The position numbers and the translations under genes are program-made. Below, one piece after another: positions 55,801 to 62,359 of a DNA stretch of 64,000 nucleotides. Position 1 is the first letter of the stretch; each line of letters starts with the position of its first letter. The DNA comes from a virus. Under the pieces are notes generated by a model. The model had not been told where the DNA came from and did not search any database. It was given only the letters and a program-made list of their open reading frames with translations. The stretch is from the IMG/VR virus record IMGVR_UViG_3300022843_000001, positions 1 to 64,000 of that record. The stretch is one strand, 5' to 3'.

Positions 55801-55909
55801 TATCCTTATTGTGTATTATATTGCTTAGTTCACACATTACAGAAAACATCAACAAACCAAGAATTATAATAGAAGCGGTGACTATGATCAACGAAAAAAG
55901 ATCATTCAT
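55784..55909 (-). CDS. Small membrane protein (41 aa)
   Basis: MNDLFSLIIVTASIIILGLLMFSVMCELSN...; one transmembrane helix, acidic C-terminus. Start overlaps the upstream stop and the end overlaps the next start, so it is embedded in a coupled block. Confidence 0.55.
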   Translation of the reverse strand: MNDLFSLIIVTASIIILGLLMFSVMCELSNIIHNKDNDDES

Positions 55910-55923
55910 CATAGTCACCGCTT
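55873..55923. repeat. 16-bp perfect inverted repeat AAGCGGTGACTATGAT
   Basis: The arms lie in the last codons of one gene and the first codons of the next, with the stop and start codons in or next to the loop. A strong hairpin in the mRNA could control coupling or protect the upstream 3' end. Confidence 0.75.
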
Positions 55924-56072
55924 ATTAATTCCTGTGATAGATAATGTGGATTTAATGCCCAGATACCGCATAGATCGACGTATTCGTTTTCAGGTTGAAC
56001 AAGACCTATTATTTCTGCCCATTCTTCCAATTCGTCTTTGGTCAATTCAACTGTCTGTTGTCTTTTATTCAT
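55902..56072 (-). CDS. Small acidic protein (56 aa)
   Basis: MNKRQQTVELTKDELEEWAEIIGLVQPENEYVDLCG... Start chosen at 56072 where ATG overlaps the upstream stop. Helical N-terminus. Unknown. Confidence 0.55.
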   Translation of the reverse strand: MNKRQQTVELTKDELEEWAEIIGLVQPENEYVDLCGIWALNPHYLSQELISGDYDE

Positions 56073-56220
56073 CACCAAAAAATCTTCCAGCTTTAGGATA
56101 ATTACTTTTCGTTTGTCCATAATCATTAGAAAATGATATGTATATCACATCATGATTGATACCGACGTTTATAATATTTCCTAATATAACTATTACAACA
56201 ACAAGAATTAGTTTTGGCAT
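56065..56220 (-). CDS. Small membrane-anchored protein (51 aa)
   Basis: MPKLILVVVIVILGNIINVGINHDVIY...: N-terminal signal-anchor-like helix. ATG lies 4 nt after a TATAAATA box. Unknown. Confidence 0.55.
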   Translation of the reverse strand: MPKLILVVVIVILGNIINVGINHDVIYISFSNDYGQTKSNYPKAGRFFGDE

Positions 56221-56224
56221 GGGG

Positions 56225-56232
56225 TATTTATA
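56225..56232 (-). promoter_or_regulatory. Late box TATAAATA, 4 nt before an ATG
   Basis: TATAAATACCCCATG on the minus strand. Confidence 0.45.
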
Positions 56233-56233
56233 A

Positions 56234-56710
56234 TCATTCAGGATCAATGGAACTTAACTCCTCTTTAAGCACTTCGATCCAAAATTCATATTTTGCTTGA
56301 CGCGTCAAGTCAGCATTTTCAATTCTTTTCATTCGCCTTAAATCCATATTATGAGTCATATCACAAATCTTGACTCGCATTGCGATAGGATTTAACATAA
56401 CTCGATCCATGTAGACATTATAATCTTCATAGATAGGTGATTTAATTTTGGTTAGTGCTACAACAGCATCAACAACTTTTCTGTTGAATCCTAACTGACC
56501 TAGTCGAACAGCCGTCATATCGGTATCTTCAACAATGTCGTGCAATAATGCAGCCATAATGTCATTGTCTGTGATTAGTAAAGGATAAGTTTTTTGAAGT
56601 ATCTTTGCAACTTCTCTTGGGTGATTGATGTATATCTCACCGCCTTTATCAAATTGGCCTTCGTGCATTATTGCTGCAATTTGATCTGCATATTCTATAG
56701 TATTAATCAT
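56234..56710 (-). CDS. SpoT-like HD-domain hydrolase (paralogue 2)
   Basis: 158 residues from ATG 56710. GGEIYINH30P, AALLH57DIVED62 and KICDMTHNMDLRRMKR carry the HD metal residues in the same order as the other two copies. Consensus promoter and palindrome upstream. Confidence 0.87.
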   Translation of the reverse strand: MINTIEYADQIAAIMHEGQFDKGGEIYINHPREVAKILQKTYPLLITDNDIMAALLHDIVEDTDMTAVRLGQLGFNRKVVDAVVALTKIKSPIYEDYNVYMDRVMLNPIAMRVKICDMTHNMDLRRMKRIENADLTRQAKYEFWIEVLKEELSSIDPE

Positions 56711-56741
56711 ATAATTTTTTTTTCTCAATTTCCATACATGT

Positions 56742-56770
56742 ATTATACCATGGTTGGGGTATAATGTCAA
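56742..56770 (-). promoter_or_regulatory. Consensus promoter of HD paralogue 2
   Basis: TTGACA-17-TATAAT; palindrome 30 bp upstream of the -35. Confidence 0.75.
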
Positions 56771-56800
56771 TAACTAATTTTAGTTTAGTTATAATTAGTT

Positions 56801-56816
56801 GTTATATCGATATAAC
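56801..56816. promoter_or_regulatory. Palindrome GTTATATCGATATAAC
   Basis: Perfect copy upstream of the promoter of HD paralogue 2, just after the dCMP deaminase gene. Confidence 0.5.
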
Positions 56817-56834
56817 TAATAGATAGGTCAATAT

Positions 56835-57272
56835 TCATCGCAAATGTAATAGGTTGAAATCAGGGCCGCAGAATTTATAGTCTAATGCCATCTGATCATC
56901 ACTCGTTCTTTTGTAGCGTTCGGCATAGTATAATATTTGTATACCTGCCTGACTTAAATGTTTCAGGCATTGTCTGCAAGGAGATAGAGTTGTATACATA
57001 GTGCCGCCTTCAATTGATAAGCCAGCCCGTGCGGCAAATATGATAGCATTCATTTCTGCATGAATTTCGTGATCTGCACTCCATGCAGAATGTGCCTCCC
57101 CTGATTCAGTCCATACATCACAACAGTTGGTATACCCTTTTGGTGTGCCGTTATAACCGGTTGATATAATGCGATCATCTTTGACTATAATCGCACCAAC
57201 TTGAACAGAGACGCACTTAGAACTGCGTGCAACTTCCCTTGCTATATTCATGTATTGGTGATTGCCTATCAC
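56835..57272 (-). CDS. cd: dCMP deaminase
   Basis: 145 residues. Zinc site H71AE73MN and PC99RQC102, NGTPKGYTNCCDVW near the N-terminus as in phage dCMP deaminases. Makes dUMP for thymidylate synthesis. Shares 4 bp with the upstream gene. Confidence 0.93.
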   Translation of the reverse strand: MIGNHQYMNIAREVARSSKCVSVQVGAIIVKDDRIISTGYNGTPKGYTNCCDVWTESGEAHSAWSADHEIHAEMNAIIFAARAGLSIEGGTMYTTLSPCRQCLKHLSQAGIQILYYAERYKRTSDDQMALDYKFCGPDFNLLHLR

Positions 57273-57484
57273 CAGAAGCCTCCTTCAAAATTATCAATGT
57301 CATCATTATTGTCATCAAAATTGTCTGAGGATAGATAATTGATCTCTGACTCTTTAACTACAACAGTTCGTTTAGATAACGCCCTGACCTTTGCTTTTAT
57401 GGCAAGCCGTTTCATTGTCAATTTAAATTCATCGCTTTTTTGTGTCTTGGCGACTGCGTCTGCAATGAGATCAATTCTAGTCAT
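57269..57484 (-). CDS. Hypothetical protein (71 aa)
   Basis: MTRIDLIADAVAKTQKSDEFKLTMKRLAIKAKVRALSKR..., basic helical first half, acidic Asp/Asn-rich end (DDNNDDIDNFEGGFW). Start at 57484 sits on the upstream stop. Unknown. Confidence 0.6.
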   Translation of the reverse strand: MTRIDLIADAVAKTQKSDEFKLTMKRLAIKAKVRALSKRTVVVKESEINYLSSDNFDDNNDDIDNFEGGFW

Positions 57485-57650
57485 CAAAAACTCCATCTTT
57501 CTTTAACTTCAATGTTCCAAAAATTACAGACACAACACCGACAATGGCAAAAGCCAAGATATACGCCAAATTTAGTTCTGGGTTATCAAGCATGGCAGAC
57601 GCCAATAATAAGGTAATTATTCCAAACACGAATCTAATCATTTTCTTCAT
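57477..57650 (-). CDS. Small membrane protein (57 aa)
   Basis: MKKMIRFVFGIITLLLASAMLD..., AYILAFAIVGVVSVIFG: two transmembrane helices. Overlaps neighbours at both ends. Unknown. Confidence 0.6.
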   Translation of the reverse strand: MKKMIRFVFGIITLLLASAMLDNPELNLAYILAFAIVGVVSVIFGTLKLKKDGVFDD

Positions 57651-57801
57651 ACCCTGGTTCGATTGACAATAACCCTTGTTTAGATTTAGGCACCTTAAGT
57701 TCTTTGATAGCGAAGATTTTGGCGGCGTATAGATCGCCGACGGATAAAGGTATCTCTATTTTCTTAGAGTTATAATATGCAATGTATCCAGTTTGTTTCA
57801 T
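57634..57801 (-). CDS. Small conserved phage protein (55 aa)
   Basis: MKQTGYIAYYNSKKIEIPLSVGDLYAAKIFAIKELKVPKSKQGLLSIEPGYEEND. The TGYIAYYxxKKxEI...LYAAKxxAI...KVPKSK pattern is frequent in T4-like phages. Follows the conserved early leader; within that leader a ten-codon ORF (MYKLIKETKL) ends on the ATG. Confidence 0.65.
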   Translation of the reverse strand: MKQTGYIAYYNSKKIEIPLSVGDLYAAKIFAIKELKVPKSKQGLLSIEPGYEEND

Positions 57802-57832
57802 AATTTAGTCTCTTTAATTAATTTATACATGT

Positions 57833-57861
57833 ATTATACCATGGTTCGGGTATAATGTCAA
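57833..57861 (-). promoter_or_regulatory. Consensus early-type promoter
   Basis: TTGACA-17-TATAAT with the common leader; drives the small gene block and dCMP deaminase. Confidence 0.75.
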
Positions 57862-57890
57862 CAACTTTCTTATAACTTGTAGTTATAACC

Positions 57891-58409
57891 TTATAACATT
57901 TCTCTAGCTTGAGCGAGCAAAACAGAATCTGCCTTGGTCAATACATCCAGAAGCAATGCTTTTTCTTTCAAATAAACCTTTGCAAACTTGGGATCGTGTT
58001 CGATAATAGAAACACTGTTGTCTATCAAATCTGCGACCTTGATGTTATGTACATCAGCACTTGCGGCACCTAATCTTTCTCGGTCCATCTTCTTTCTAGC
58101 CGCCCTGTTAGGACTCACACCTTCGATAAATGGGTCATCAGACAATGCTTTGATCATATCATGTACCCTAGTACCAAATTCTTCTTGAATCATATCCAAG
58201 GTGACCTCAGTATCTTCAACTGTGTCGTGCAAGAAAGCAGCAGCGATTACATGTTCATCCGTGATACCTACCGAACGTAATGTCAGCGCTACATTAACCG
58301 GATGAAAGATATAAGGCTCTCCTGTGTATTTTCTTTTATGATATATGTCGCCGTGATATTTCCACGCGAACCAATATGCTTTTTCTGTTAGTGCAGTAGT
58401 AGTTGTCAT
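57891..58409 (-). CDS. SpoT-like HD-domain hydrolase (paralogue 3)
   Basis: 172 residues. GEPYIFH36PVNVALTL, AAFLH61DTVED66TEVTLDMIQEEFG and KVADLIDN are the closest of the three to bacterial SpoT/MESH1 hydrolases. Own promoter. Expected to hydrolyse (p)ppGpp or a related nucleotide. Confidence 0.9.
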   Translation of the reverse strand: MTTTTALTEKAYWFAWKYHGDIYHKRKYTGEPYIFHPVNVALTLRSVGITDEHVIAAAFLHDTVEDTEVTLDMIQEEFGTRVHDMIKALSDDPFIEGVSPNRAARKKMDRERLGAASADVHNIKVADLIDNSVSIIEHDPKFAKVYLKEKALLLDVLTKADSVLLAQAREML

Positions 58410-58436
58410 AATTTAAACTCTTTAATTTATATATGT

Positions 58437-58464
58437 ATTATATCATAACCACGGGCTATGTCAA
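58437..58464 (-). promoter_or_regulatory. Consensus-type promoter (16-nt spacer)
   Basis: TTGACA-16-TATAAT for HD paralogue 3; palindrome 11 bp upstream of the -35. Confidence 0.7.
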
Positions 58465-58475
58465 CAACTTATTAG

Positions 58476-58489
58476 TTATATCGATATAA
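58476..58489. promoter_or_regulatory. Palindrome TTATATCGATATAA
   Basis: Perfect copy next to the promoter of HD paralogue 3. Confidence 0.5.
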
Positions 58490-58496
58490 TTAATAG

Positions 58497-58685
58497 TTAT
58501 AAAAATATATAACCATTGTAGTAACCCCAACCTAACCACAAAATGGCGCCAGTTACAATATATATTAAGATGTTGGGCATCATATATAAAAGTCTGACTA
58601 TCAAGACACAAATAAATATAATAAAAGCAATTTCGATAAATGGCGCAGCAATCTCTGGCCAAGTTAGATAACCATGTCTATTCAT
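58497..58685 (-). CDS. Small membrane protein (62 aa)
   Basis: Two hydrophobic helices (FIEIAFIIFICVLIVRLLYMM and ILIYIVTGAILWLGWGYYNGYIF). Overlaps the upstream gene. Holin-like size but no supporting context. Confidence 0.6.
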   Translation of the reverse strand: MNRHGYLTWPEIAAPFIEIAFIIFICVLIVRLLYMMPNILIYIVTGAILWLGWGYYNGYIFL

Positions 58686-59046
58686 TGTTCATTCTCTGCC
58701 AACGGTTGGCTCTTTCAAAAAATTCTTTAGCGAACTTTTGTGGGTTTTTCAAATGTTCATCCGTGCCCATTTCGTCATCATATATTGTAGCAGTGCCGCT
58801 GTCGTTATAATATTCAACGTCAACTTTGAATGCAAAATGCATTTTGCCTTCTTCATCGGTAATTCTGGTAACAGGATGAATTCCAAGATATCCCACCTTC
58901 AAACTGCTTCGAGCATCGACAAGTGCCTCCACGATTGGTTGCAAGACAATCTCACCGACAGTATCTATCTCGAATGTTGTGTCTTCATATTTGCCTTCAT
59001 ATTTGCCTTCGTATTCGACAAGCAACGTTTTTGGATCTTTAATCAT
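58678..59046 (-). CDS. Hypothetical protein (122 aa)
   Basis: Contains the short repeat EYEGKYEGKYED near the N-terminus and a beta-rich body (KVGYLGIHPVTRITDEEGKMHFAFKVDVEYYNDSG). C-terminus helical with FERANRWQRM. Unknown. Confidence 0.62.
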   Translation of the reverse strand: MIKDPKTLLVEYEGKYEGKYEDTTFEIDTVGEIVLQPIVEALVDARSSLKVGYLGIHPVTRITDEEGKMHFAFKVDVEYYNDSGTATIYDDEMGTDEHLKNPQKFAKEFFERANRWQRMNNE

Positions 59047-59363
59047 AAGTATCTAGCTCCATATACGTCCCAAGCAGTAACACAACCTTCATTTTCGTCA
59101 AAGACGTTTCCACGAACACCTTTAGCAGGGGCTTTCCAAGACGCGGCTTTAAGTATATCTCCATTCTCCAAATTCACAAAAGAGTGCACAGATTCGGGAT
59201 TAAATGTGTTGGGTTTACATTTGATAATCTTCGCGTATTTTTTGCCGTAAGATACATCAATATTAAAAACACCTATATCATATTTCATATTCACATAATG
59301 TTCAGCGGTGTGTTTTTCTAAAGTAATTCGCATTTTCTCGATCTGTTCTTTGACTGTATTCAT
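59043..59363 (-). CDS. Conserved phage protein (106 aa)
   Basis: KYAKIIKCKPN...SVHSFVNLENGDILKAASWKAPAKGVRGNVFDENEGCVTAWDVYGARYL. The VHSFV..NGDILKAASWKAPAKxxRGN block recurs in many phages. Function unknown. Conserved early leader in front. Confidence 0.75.
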   Translation of the reverse strand: MNTVKEQIEKMRITLEKHTAEHYVNMKYDIGVFNIDVSYGKKYAKIIKCKPNTFNPESVHSFVNLENGDILKAASWKAPAKGVRGNVFDENEGCVTAWDVYGARYL

Positions 59364-59394
59364 AATTTAGTCTCTTCAATTAATTTATACAACT

Positions 59395-59423
59395 ATTATA
59401 CCATAGGTGTAATACAATGTCAA
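59395..59423 (-). promoter_or_regulatory. Consensus early-type promoter
   Basis: TTGACA-17-TATAAT with common leader; a near-palindrome TTATAACGATATAA lies upstream. Confidence 0.75.
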
Positions 59424-59448
59424 CAACTTATTAGTTATAACGATATAA

Positions 59449-59733
59449 TTAGTAGTAATAACGGCGAGAATCATCGGTGTTTTCGAAATTCCACCGACTT
59501 GTCTCAGGTTGCCACTCGCGAACGCCAACACTCTTCTCGGTGCCAGCAGTAGAATCTTTCATTGATTGTTTGTCAAGATAATTATATCCTGCGTAGTTTC
59601 CTGTAGCGTGTAATATTGTTTCTAGCAAAGCATATTGCCCTATGCGAAAGTCTTTATAGTCGTCACAGCTATTAAGCAACGCATCATTAACTATGTTTTT
59701 AATTTCATCAACACTAAAAGTTTTTCTGGACAT
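59449..59733 (-). CDS. Conserved phage protein (94 aa)
   Basis: MSRKTFSVDEIKNIVNDALLNSCDDYKDFRIGQYALLETILHATGNYAGYNYLDKQSM...WNFENTDDSRRYYY. Start at 59733 rather than 59763, since the longer frame only translates the leader. RxGQYxLLExILHxTGNYxGYxYL is a recognisable phage motif without assigned function. Confidence 0.7.
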   Translation of the reverse strand: MSRKTFSVDEIKNIVNDALLNSCDDYKDFRIGQYALLETILHATGNYAGYNYLDKQSMKDSTAGTEKSVGVREWQPETSRWNFENTDDSRRYYY

Positions 59734-59765
59734 AATATGGGACTCTTCAATTAATTTATACATGT

Positions 59766-59794
59766 ATTATACCATGGTTGGGGTATAATGTCAA
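59766..59794 (-). promoter_or_regulatory. Consensus early-type promoter
   Basis: TTGACA-17-TATAAT with common leader (AATTAATTGAAGAG); imperfect ATATCGATATAA palindrome upstream. Confidence 0.75.
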
Positions 59795-59863
59795 CAACTA
59801 ACTTGGAAATTTTTAGAACTTGGAAATATATCGATATAACTTAGAGTTATATGGTGGAACTTG

Positions 59864-59901
59864 AAAAAACTTGTATAGAGTAGGGTTATCCTACACAAGT
59901 T
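59864..59901 (-). terminator. Rho-independent terminator
   Basis: On the minus strand AACTTGT/ACAAGTT with an inner GTAGG/CCTAC stem, followed by a T run (GTTTTTTC). Confidence 0.8.
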
Positions 59902-59919
59902 ATATTACATGCAGCGTAC

Positions 59920-60228
59920 TCAGTTGTCAACTTTCGCGCCAGCACGCCATTGATAACAGCTCCAATACTTTGCTTTCCACTTTGGTCCTGGGTCCTTATC
60001 ACAGCCGTGTCTTGCTCGGAAAGATTTACGTCTAGCAGGGTCGTCTCTTTTGATTTCCATGTTTGGGTCACCAAAAGTAACCTTAACTACGTTATCTTTA
60101 TCATTTTTAACGTAAACGCCAAATTTTTTGGTAGACCCTGAAGGCAACCTAAAAGGGTCATTTAACTTTACTTTCTTTCCTTGATACTCATTATCTTCGA
60201 GCATTGTGTAATCAAGAAACGATTTCAT
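59920..60228 (-). CDS. Head-associated conserved protein with capsid-targeting-like start
   Basis: 102 residues from ATG 60228, which overlaps the upstream stop (TGATG). MKSFLDYTMLEDNEYQGKKVKLNDPFRLPSGSTKKFGVYVKND..., then RDDPARRKSFRARHGCDKDPGPKWKAKYWSCYQW. The last block is typical of C-termini of prohead core-type proteins in marine T4-like phages; the start resembles a capsid-targeting peptide. Confidence 0.75.
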   Translation of the reverse strand: MKSFLDYTMLEDNEYQGKKVKLNDPFRLPSGSTKKFGVYVKNDKDNVVKVTFGDPNMEIKRDDPARRKSFRARHGCDKDPGPKWKAKYWSCYQWRAGAKVDN

Positions 60229-60332
60229 CAACCTACCCAGACACAGTATTGAGAAGCAGTAGCAACTGCTTGGCATGCCTGCAAAGTTGCGTATTCCGCG
60301 ATTGCTATTCCTTCGTGCATTAAATTATACAT
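60228..60332 (-). CDS. Small protein (34 aa) coupled on both sides
   Basis: MYNLMHEGIAIAEYATLQACQ...ASQYCVWVG. Starts on TAATG and ends on TGATG, which is strong evidence for translation. Unknown. Confidence 0.6.
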   Translation of the reverse strand: MYNLMHEGIAIAEYATLQACQAVATASQYCVWVG

Positions 60333-60568
60333 TATATTTTATCCTTTGCGTCACAAGATGCGCCAGACAACATATTGGCGACTTGTACTTTTAGTACGAT
60401 TATTTCATTCATCTTAGTTTGTTCTGCTCGAAGACCACCTATTTCGAGGTTCATAGTCTGTAGTTCTTGATTCTGTTCGTAGTATCCATACCCAAACAAG
60501 GCAGAGAGTATAATAAATACAGATAGTGGTTTTTTAACCAGTAATTCTATTATAGCATTGTAATTCAT
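60332..60568 (-). CDS. Membrane-anchored coiled-coil protein, spanin/Rz-like size
   Basis: 78 residues from ATG 60568 (AAGG 9 nt upstream). N-terminal transmembrane helix (LSVFIILSALFGYGYY) and then a coiled coil (NQELQTMNLEIGGLRAEQTKMNEIIVLKVQ). This type-II layout fits an inner-membrane spanin or a lysis accessory, but nothing proves it. Late box and terminator upstream. Confidence 0.6.
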   Translation of the reverse strand: MNYNAIIELLVKKPLSVFIILSALFGYGYYEQNQELQTMNLEIGGLRAEQTKMNEIIVLKVQVANMLSGASCDAKDKI

Positions 60569-60590
60569 AGAGAACATCCTTCGTTTTCTA

Positions 60591-60598
60591 TATTTATA
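60591..60598 (-). promoter_or_regulatory. T4-type late promoter box TATAAATA
   Basis: Minus strand, 22 nt before the ATG at 60568, directly after a terminator. Confidence 0.6.
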
Positions 60599-60599
60599 G

Positions 60600-60626
60600 A
60601 AAAAGGACCTTTAGTAGGTCCTTTTT
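60600..60626. terminator. Bidirectional terminator
   Basis: AAAAAGGACC and GGTCCTTTTT, perfect 10-bp repeat with T tracts on both strands, just after tRNA-Trp. Confidence 0.85.
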
Positions 60627-60631
60627 CGATA

Positions 60632-60705
60632 TGGCGAAGAGCTAAGGAATCGAACCCCAAATTTCAGCGTTGGAAACTGATGTGTTACCATTACACCAAC
60701 TCAAC
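60632..60705 (-). tRNA. tRNA-Trp(CCA), second copy
   Basis: Anticodon arm TCAGT-TTCCAAC-GCTGA, T-loop TTCGATT, G73 and encoded CCA; acceptor GTTGAGT/GCTCTTC has two mismatches. Stands alone, 15 kb from the array. Confidence 0.8.
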
Positions 60706-60709
60706 TTAA

Positions 60710-60955
60710 TTATGCAGAGACTATATAATTATCCGGAGAGAACACCTTATCGGCATCGGCTGCATTAACTTGAAATTTATGCGTTCGATTTGATTCACTA
60801 AAACCATGAGCGGCACTTACACGTCCACGAATTTTTGTATAACCATTGAATGAATGAACTCGAGCTACTCGATAGCCGGCGTTAGTTTTAGGTGCAACGT
60901 CTGCGCGACGAAGTTCGCCGTTAGGCATACGGACTGTTATTAATGTTGTAATCAT
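60710..60955 (-). CDS. Small basic beta-rich protein (81 aa)
   Basis: MITTLITVRMPNGELRRADVAPKTNAGYRVARVHSFNGYTKIRGRVSAAHGF... Start at 60955. Looks like a small OB/SH3-type nucleic-acid binder, but no family recognised. Followed directly by tRNA-Trp, so probably co-transcribed. Confidence 0.6.
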   Translation of the reverse strand: MITTLITVRMPNGELRRADVAPKTNAGYRVARVHSFNGYTKIRGRVSAAHGFSESNRTHKFQVNAADADKVFSPDNYIVSA

Positions 60956-60985
60956 ACTATTTTTTCCTTTCATTATTAAGATACC

Positions 60986-61014
60986 ATTATATCACAAACG
61001 AATGTGTTTGTCAA
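60986..61014 (-). promoter_or_regulatory. Consensus promoter
   Basis: TTGACA-17-TATAAT for the 81-aa gene and tRNA-Trp. Confidence 0.75.
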
Positions 61015-61015
61015 T

Positions 61016-61819
61016 CTATTTGTCACGAATCTTGTTATTCTTTTCTACCGCGGAAGTAAGTACACCGAGCTCGGAACCCATGAGCTTTGCATAAGATAAC
61101 AAAGCGGAGGTGTCCTTGGGGAAGCAATGTCCACCAAATCCACGATCACCATCAGGTCCAGGGACTTTCATATGAGAAGCACCGACTCTAGAGTCTCGTG
61201 TCAGCATATCGGTAAACTGGGGCCAAGTGGTTTTAGTGTTAGTCTTTTTATGAAGTTCGTGAAGTTCATTCATGAAGGTCACCTTGGTAGACAACCAACT
61301 ATTAATTGTATACTTCAGAAGACTTGCGGAAGCAATATCTACCTTAAATGTAGGAACGACCTTTACCCTACTATGGTTAAGATATGCTCTTTCGACAACT
61401 TCGCAGAGCTCGAAATATCCACCTAGTACTTGCATTGGTGGATTACAGAAGTCCCAATGGGCATTGGCTTCGGTGAGAAATTCTGGATTGTATACAATTT
61501 TTAAATTGTAGTTTGAGACCATCAGTCGAAGATGGTCTGGAGTGATCGTACTCTTGATAACAACGATGCCTCGATATTCCAATTGTTCGAGCTGGAATAA
61601 TGTCTCATAAGTTATAGATGCATCCACTTCGCCGTCTTCTCTTTGTGGTGTTGGAAGGCATAAAAATATGATTTGGGGTTGTGCAAGAGCACAGTCTTCT
61701 AAGCTGAGAGTGGTGTGTCTAGGGTCAACTATTAGTTGATCGACATTGACATTAAATCCATGGGACACACTACCACCGACAAATCCTTTGCCGACAATAC
61801 CTAAAGTTAGTTGTTTCAT
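61016..61819 (-). CDS. UDP-glucose/GDP-mannose dehydrogenase-type enzyme (short form)
   Basis: 267 residues. Rossmann NAD site GIVG10KG12FVGG15SV, then FLCLPTPQ, STITPDHLR, NPEFLTEANA and the catalytic GFGGHC232FPKD. Cellular enzymes are about 390-450 residues; here the C-terminal UDP-binding domain is missing after the catalytic helix. Such short forms are typical of T4-like marine phages and may oxidise a nucleotide sugar for DNA or surface modification. Substrate unknown. Confidence 0.88.
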   Translation of the reverse strand: MKQLTLGIVGKGFVGGSVSHGFNVNVDQLIVDPRHTTLSLEDCALAQPQIIFLCLPTPQREDGEVDASITYETLFQLEQLEYRGIVVIKSTITPDHLRLMVSNYNLKIVYNPEFLTEANAHWDFCNPPMQVLGGYFELCEVVERAYLNHSRVKVVPTFKVDIASASLLKYTINSWLSTKVTFMNELHELHKKTNTKTTWPQFTDMLTRDSRVGASHMKVPGPDGDRGFGGHCFPKDTSALLSYAKLMGSELGVLTSAVEKNNKIRDK

Positions 61820-61856
61820 AATCTAATCACCTTTGATCTATTAATAATATAAGTTC

Positions 61857-61885
61857 ATTATAACACGGATGGTTCTATTTGTCAA
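61857..61885 (-). promoter_or_regulatory. Consensus promoter of the dehydrogenase
   Basis: TTGACA-17-TATAAT. Confidence 0.75.
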
Positions 61886-61888
61886 TCT

Positions 61889-62017
61889 TTATTTAATAAT
61901 TTTTCTATGTACATTTGTCTTGTTGTGTGATATAATAGTTATATCACCTAATTTTAATATTGCGTATGAAGCTTTTAGAAATACAACGACAATTACAATT
62001 ATCACTAATTCTATCAT
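61889..62017 (-). CDS. Small membrane protein (42 aa)
   Basis: MIELVIIVIVVVFLKASYAILKLGD... one transmembrane helix and a basic tail. Starts just past the stop of the XhlA-like gene; the pair could be a lysis unit. Confidence 0.55.
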   Translation of the reverse strand: MIELVIIVIVVVFLKASYAILKLGDITIISHNKTNVHRKIIK

Positions 62018-62019
62018 TA

Positions 62020-62310
62020 TTATACACCTTTGATGCCGAAAAGATAAGATATCGACAAAATAATTGCCGTACCCGCGATTGATACCCCTAACCATTTTAT
62101 AGCAGAGCCAATTAAAACTTGACTTACCATTTCTAACTCAAGCTTTCTAATTCTATCTAGCACATCTTCTTCTTTAAAGTGTGCTAGATGTATAGATAGT
62201 TTGTCTACTGCTCTTTCTAATTTACTAGCTATGTCAGATGCTCGTTCCTCTTGAATTTCTAGCTGACGAAGTCTATGCAATACATCATTATTATTATTAT
62301 CATCCGACAT
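62020..62310 (-). CDS. Coiled-coil tail-anchored membrane protein, XhlA/holin-like
   Basis: 96 residues. N-terminal charged coiled coil (VLHRLRQLEIQEERASDIASKLERAVDKL, EEDVLDRIRKLELEM) and one C-terminal transmembrane helix (WLGVSIAGTAIILSISYLFG). This is the layout of XhlA-type hemolysin/holin accessories. A late TATAAATA box 30 nt upstream fits a lysis role. Inference. Confidence 0.6.
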   Translation of the reverse strand: MSDDNNNNDVLHRLRQLEIQEERASDIASKLERAVDKLSIHLAHFKEEDVLDRIRKLELEMVSQVLIGSAIKWLGVSIAGTAIILSISYLFGIKGV

Positions 62311-62340
62311 AAAGTGCTCCTTGTCTTATGTAAATGATTA

Positions 62341-62348
62341 TATTTATA
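62341..62348 (-). promoter_or_regulatory. T4-type late promoter box TATAAATA
   Basis: Minus strand between gp52 and the XhlA-like gene, 30 nt before its ATG. Confidence 0.6.
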
Positions 62349-62359
62349 AGACTTAAATT

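Noticed and set aside
61922-61936. Plus-strand TATAAT at 61.93 kb as a promoter
   Set aside because: No acceptable -35 at 16-18 nt and no plus-strand gene downstream.
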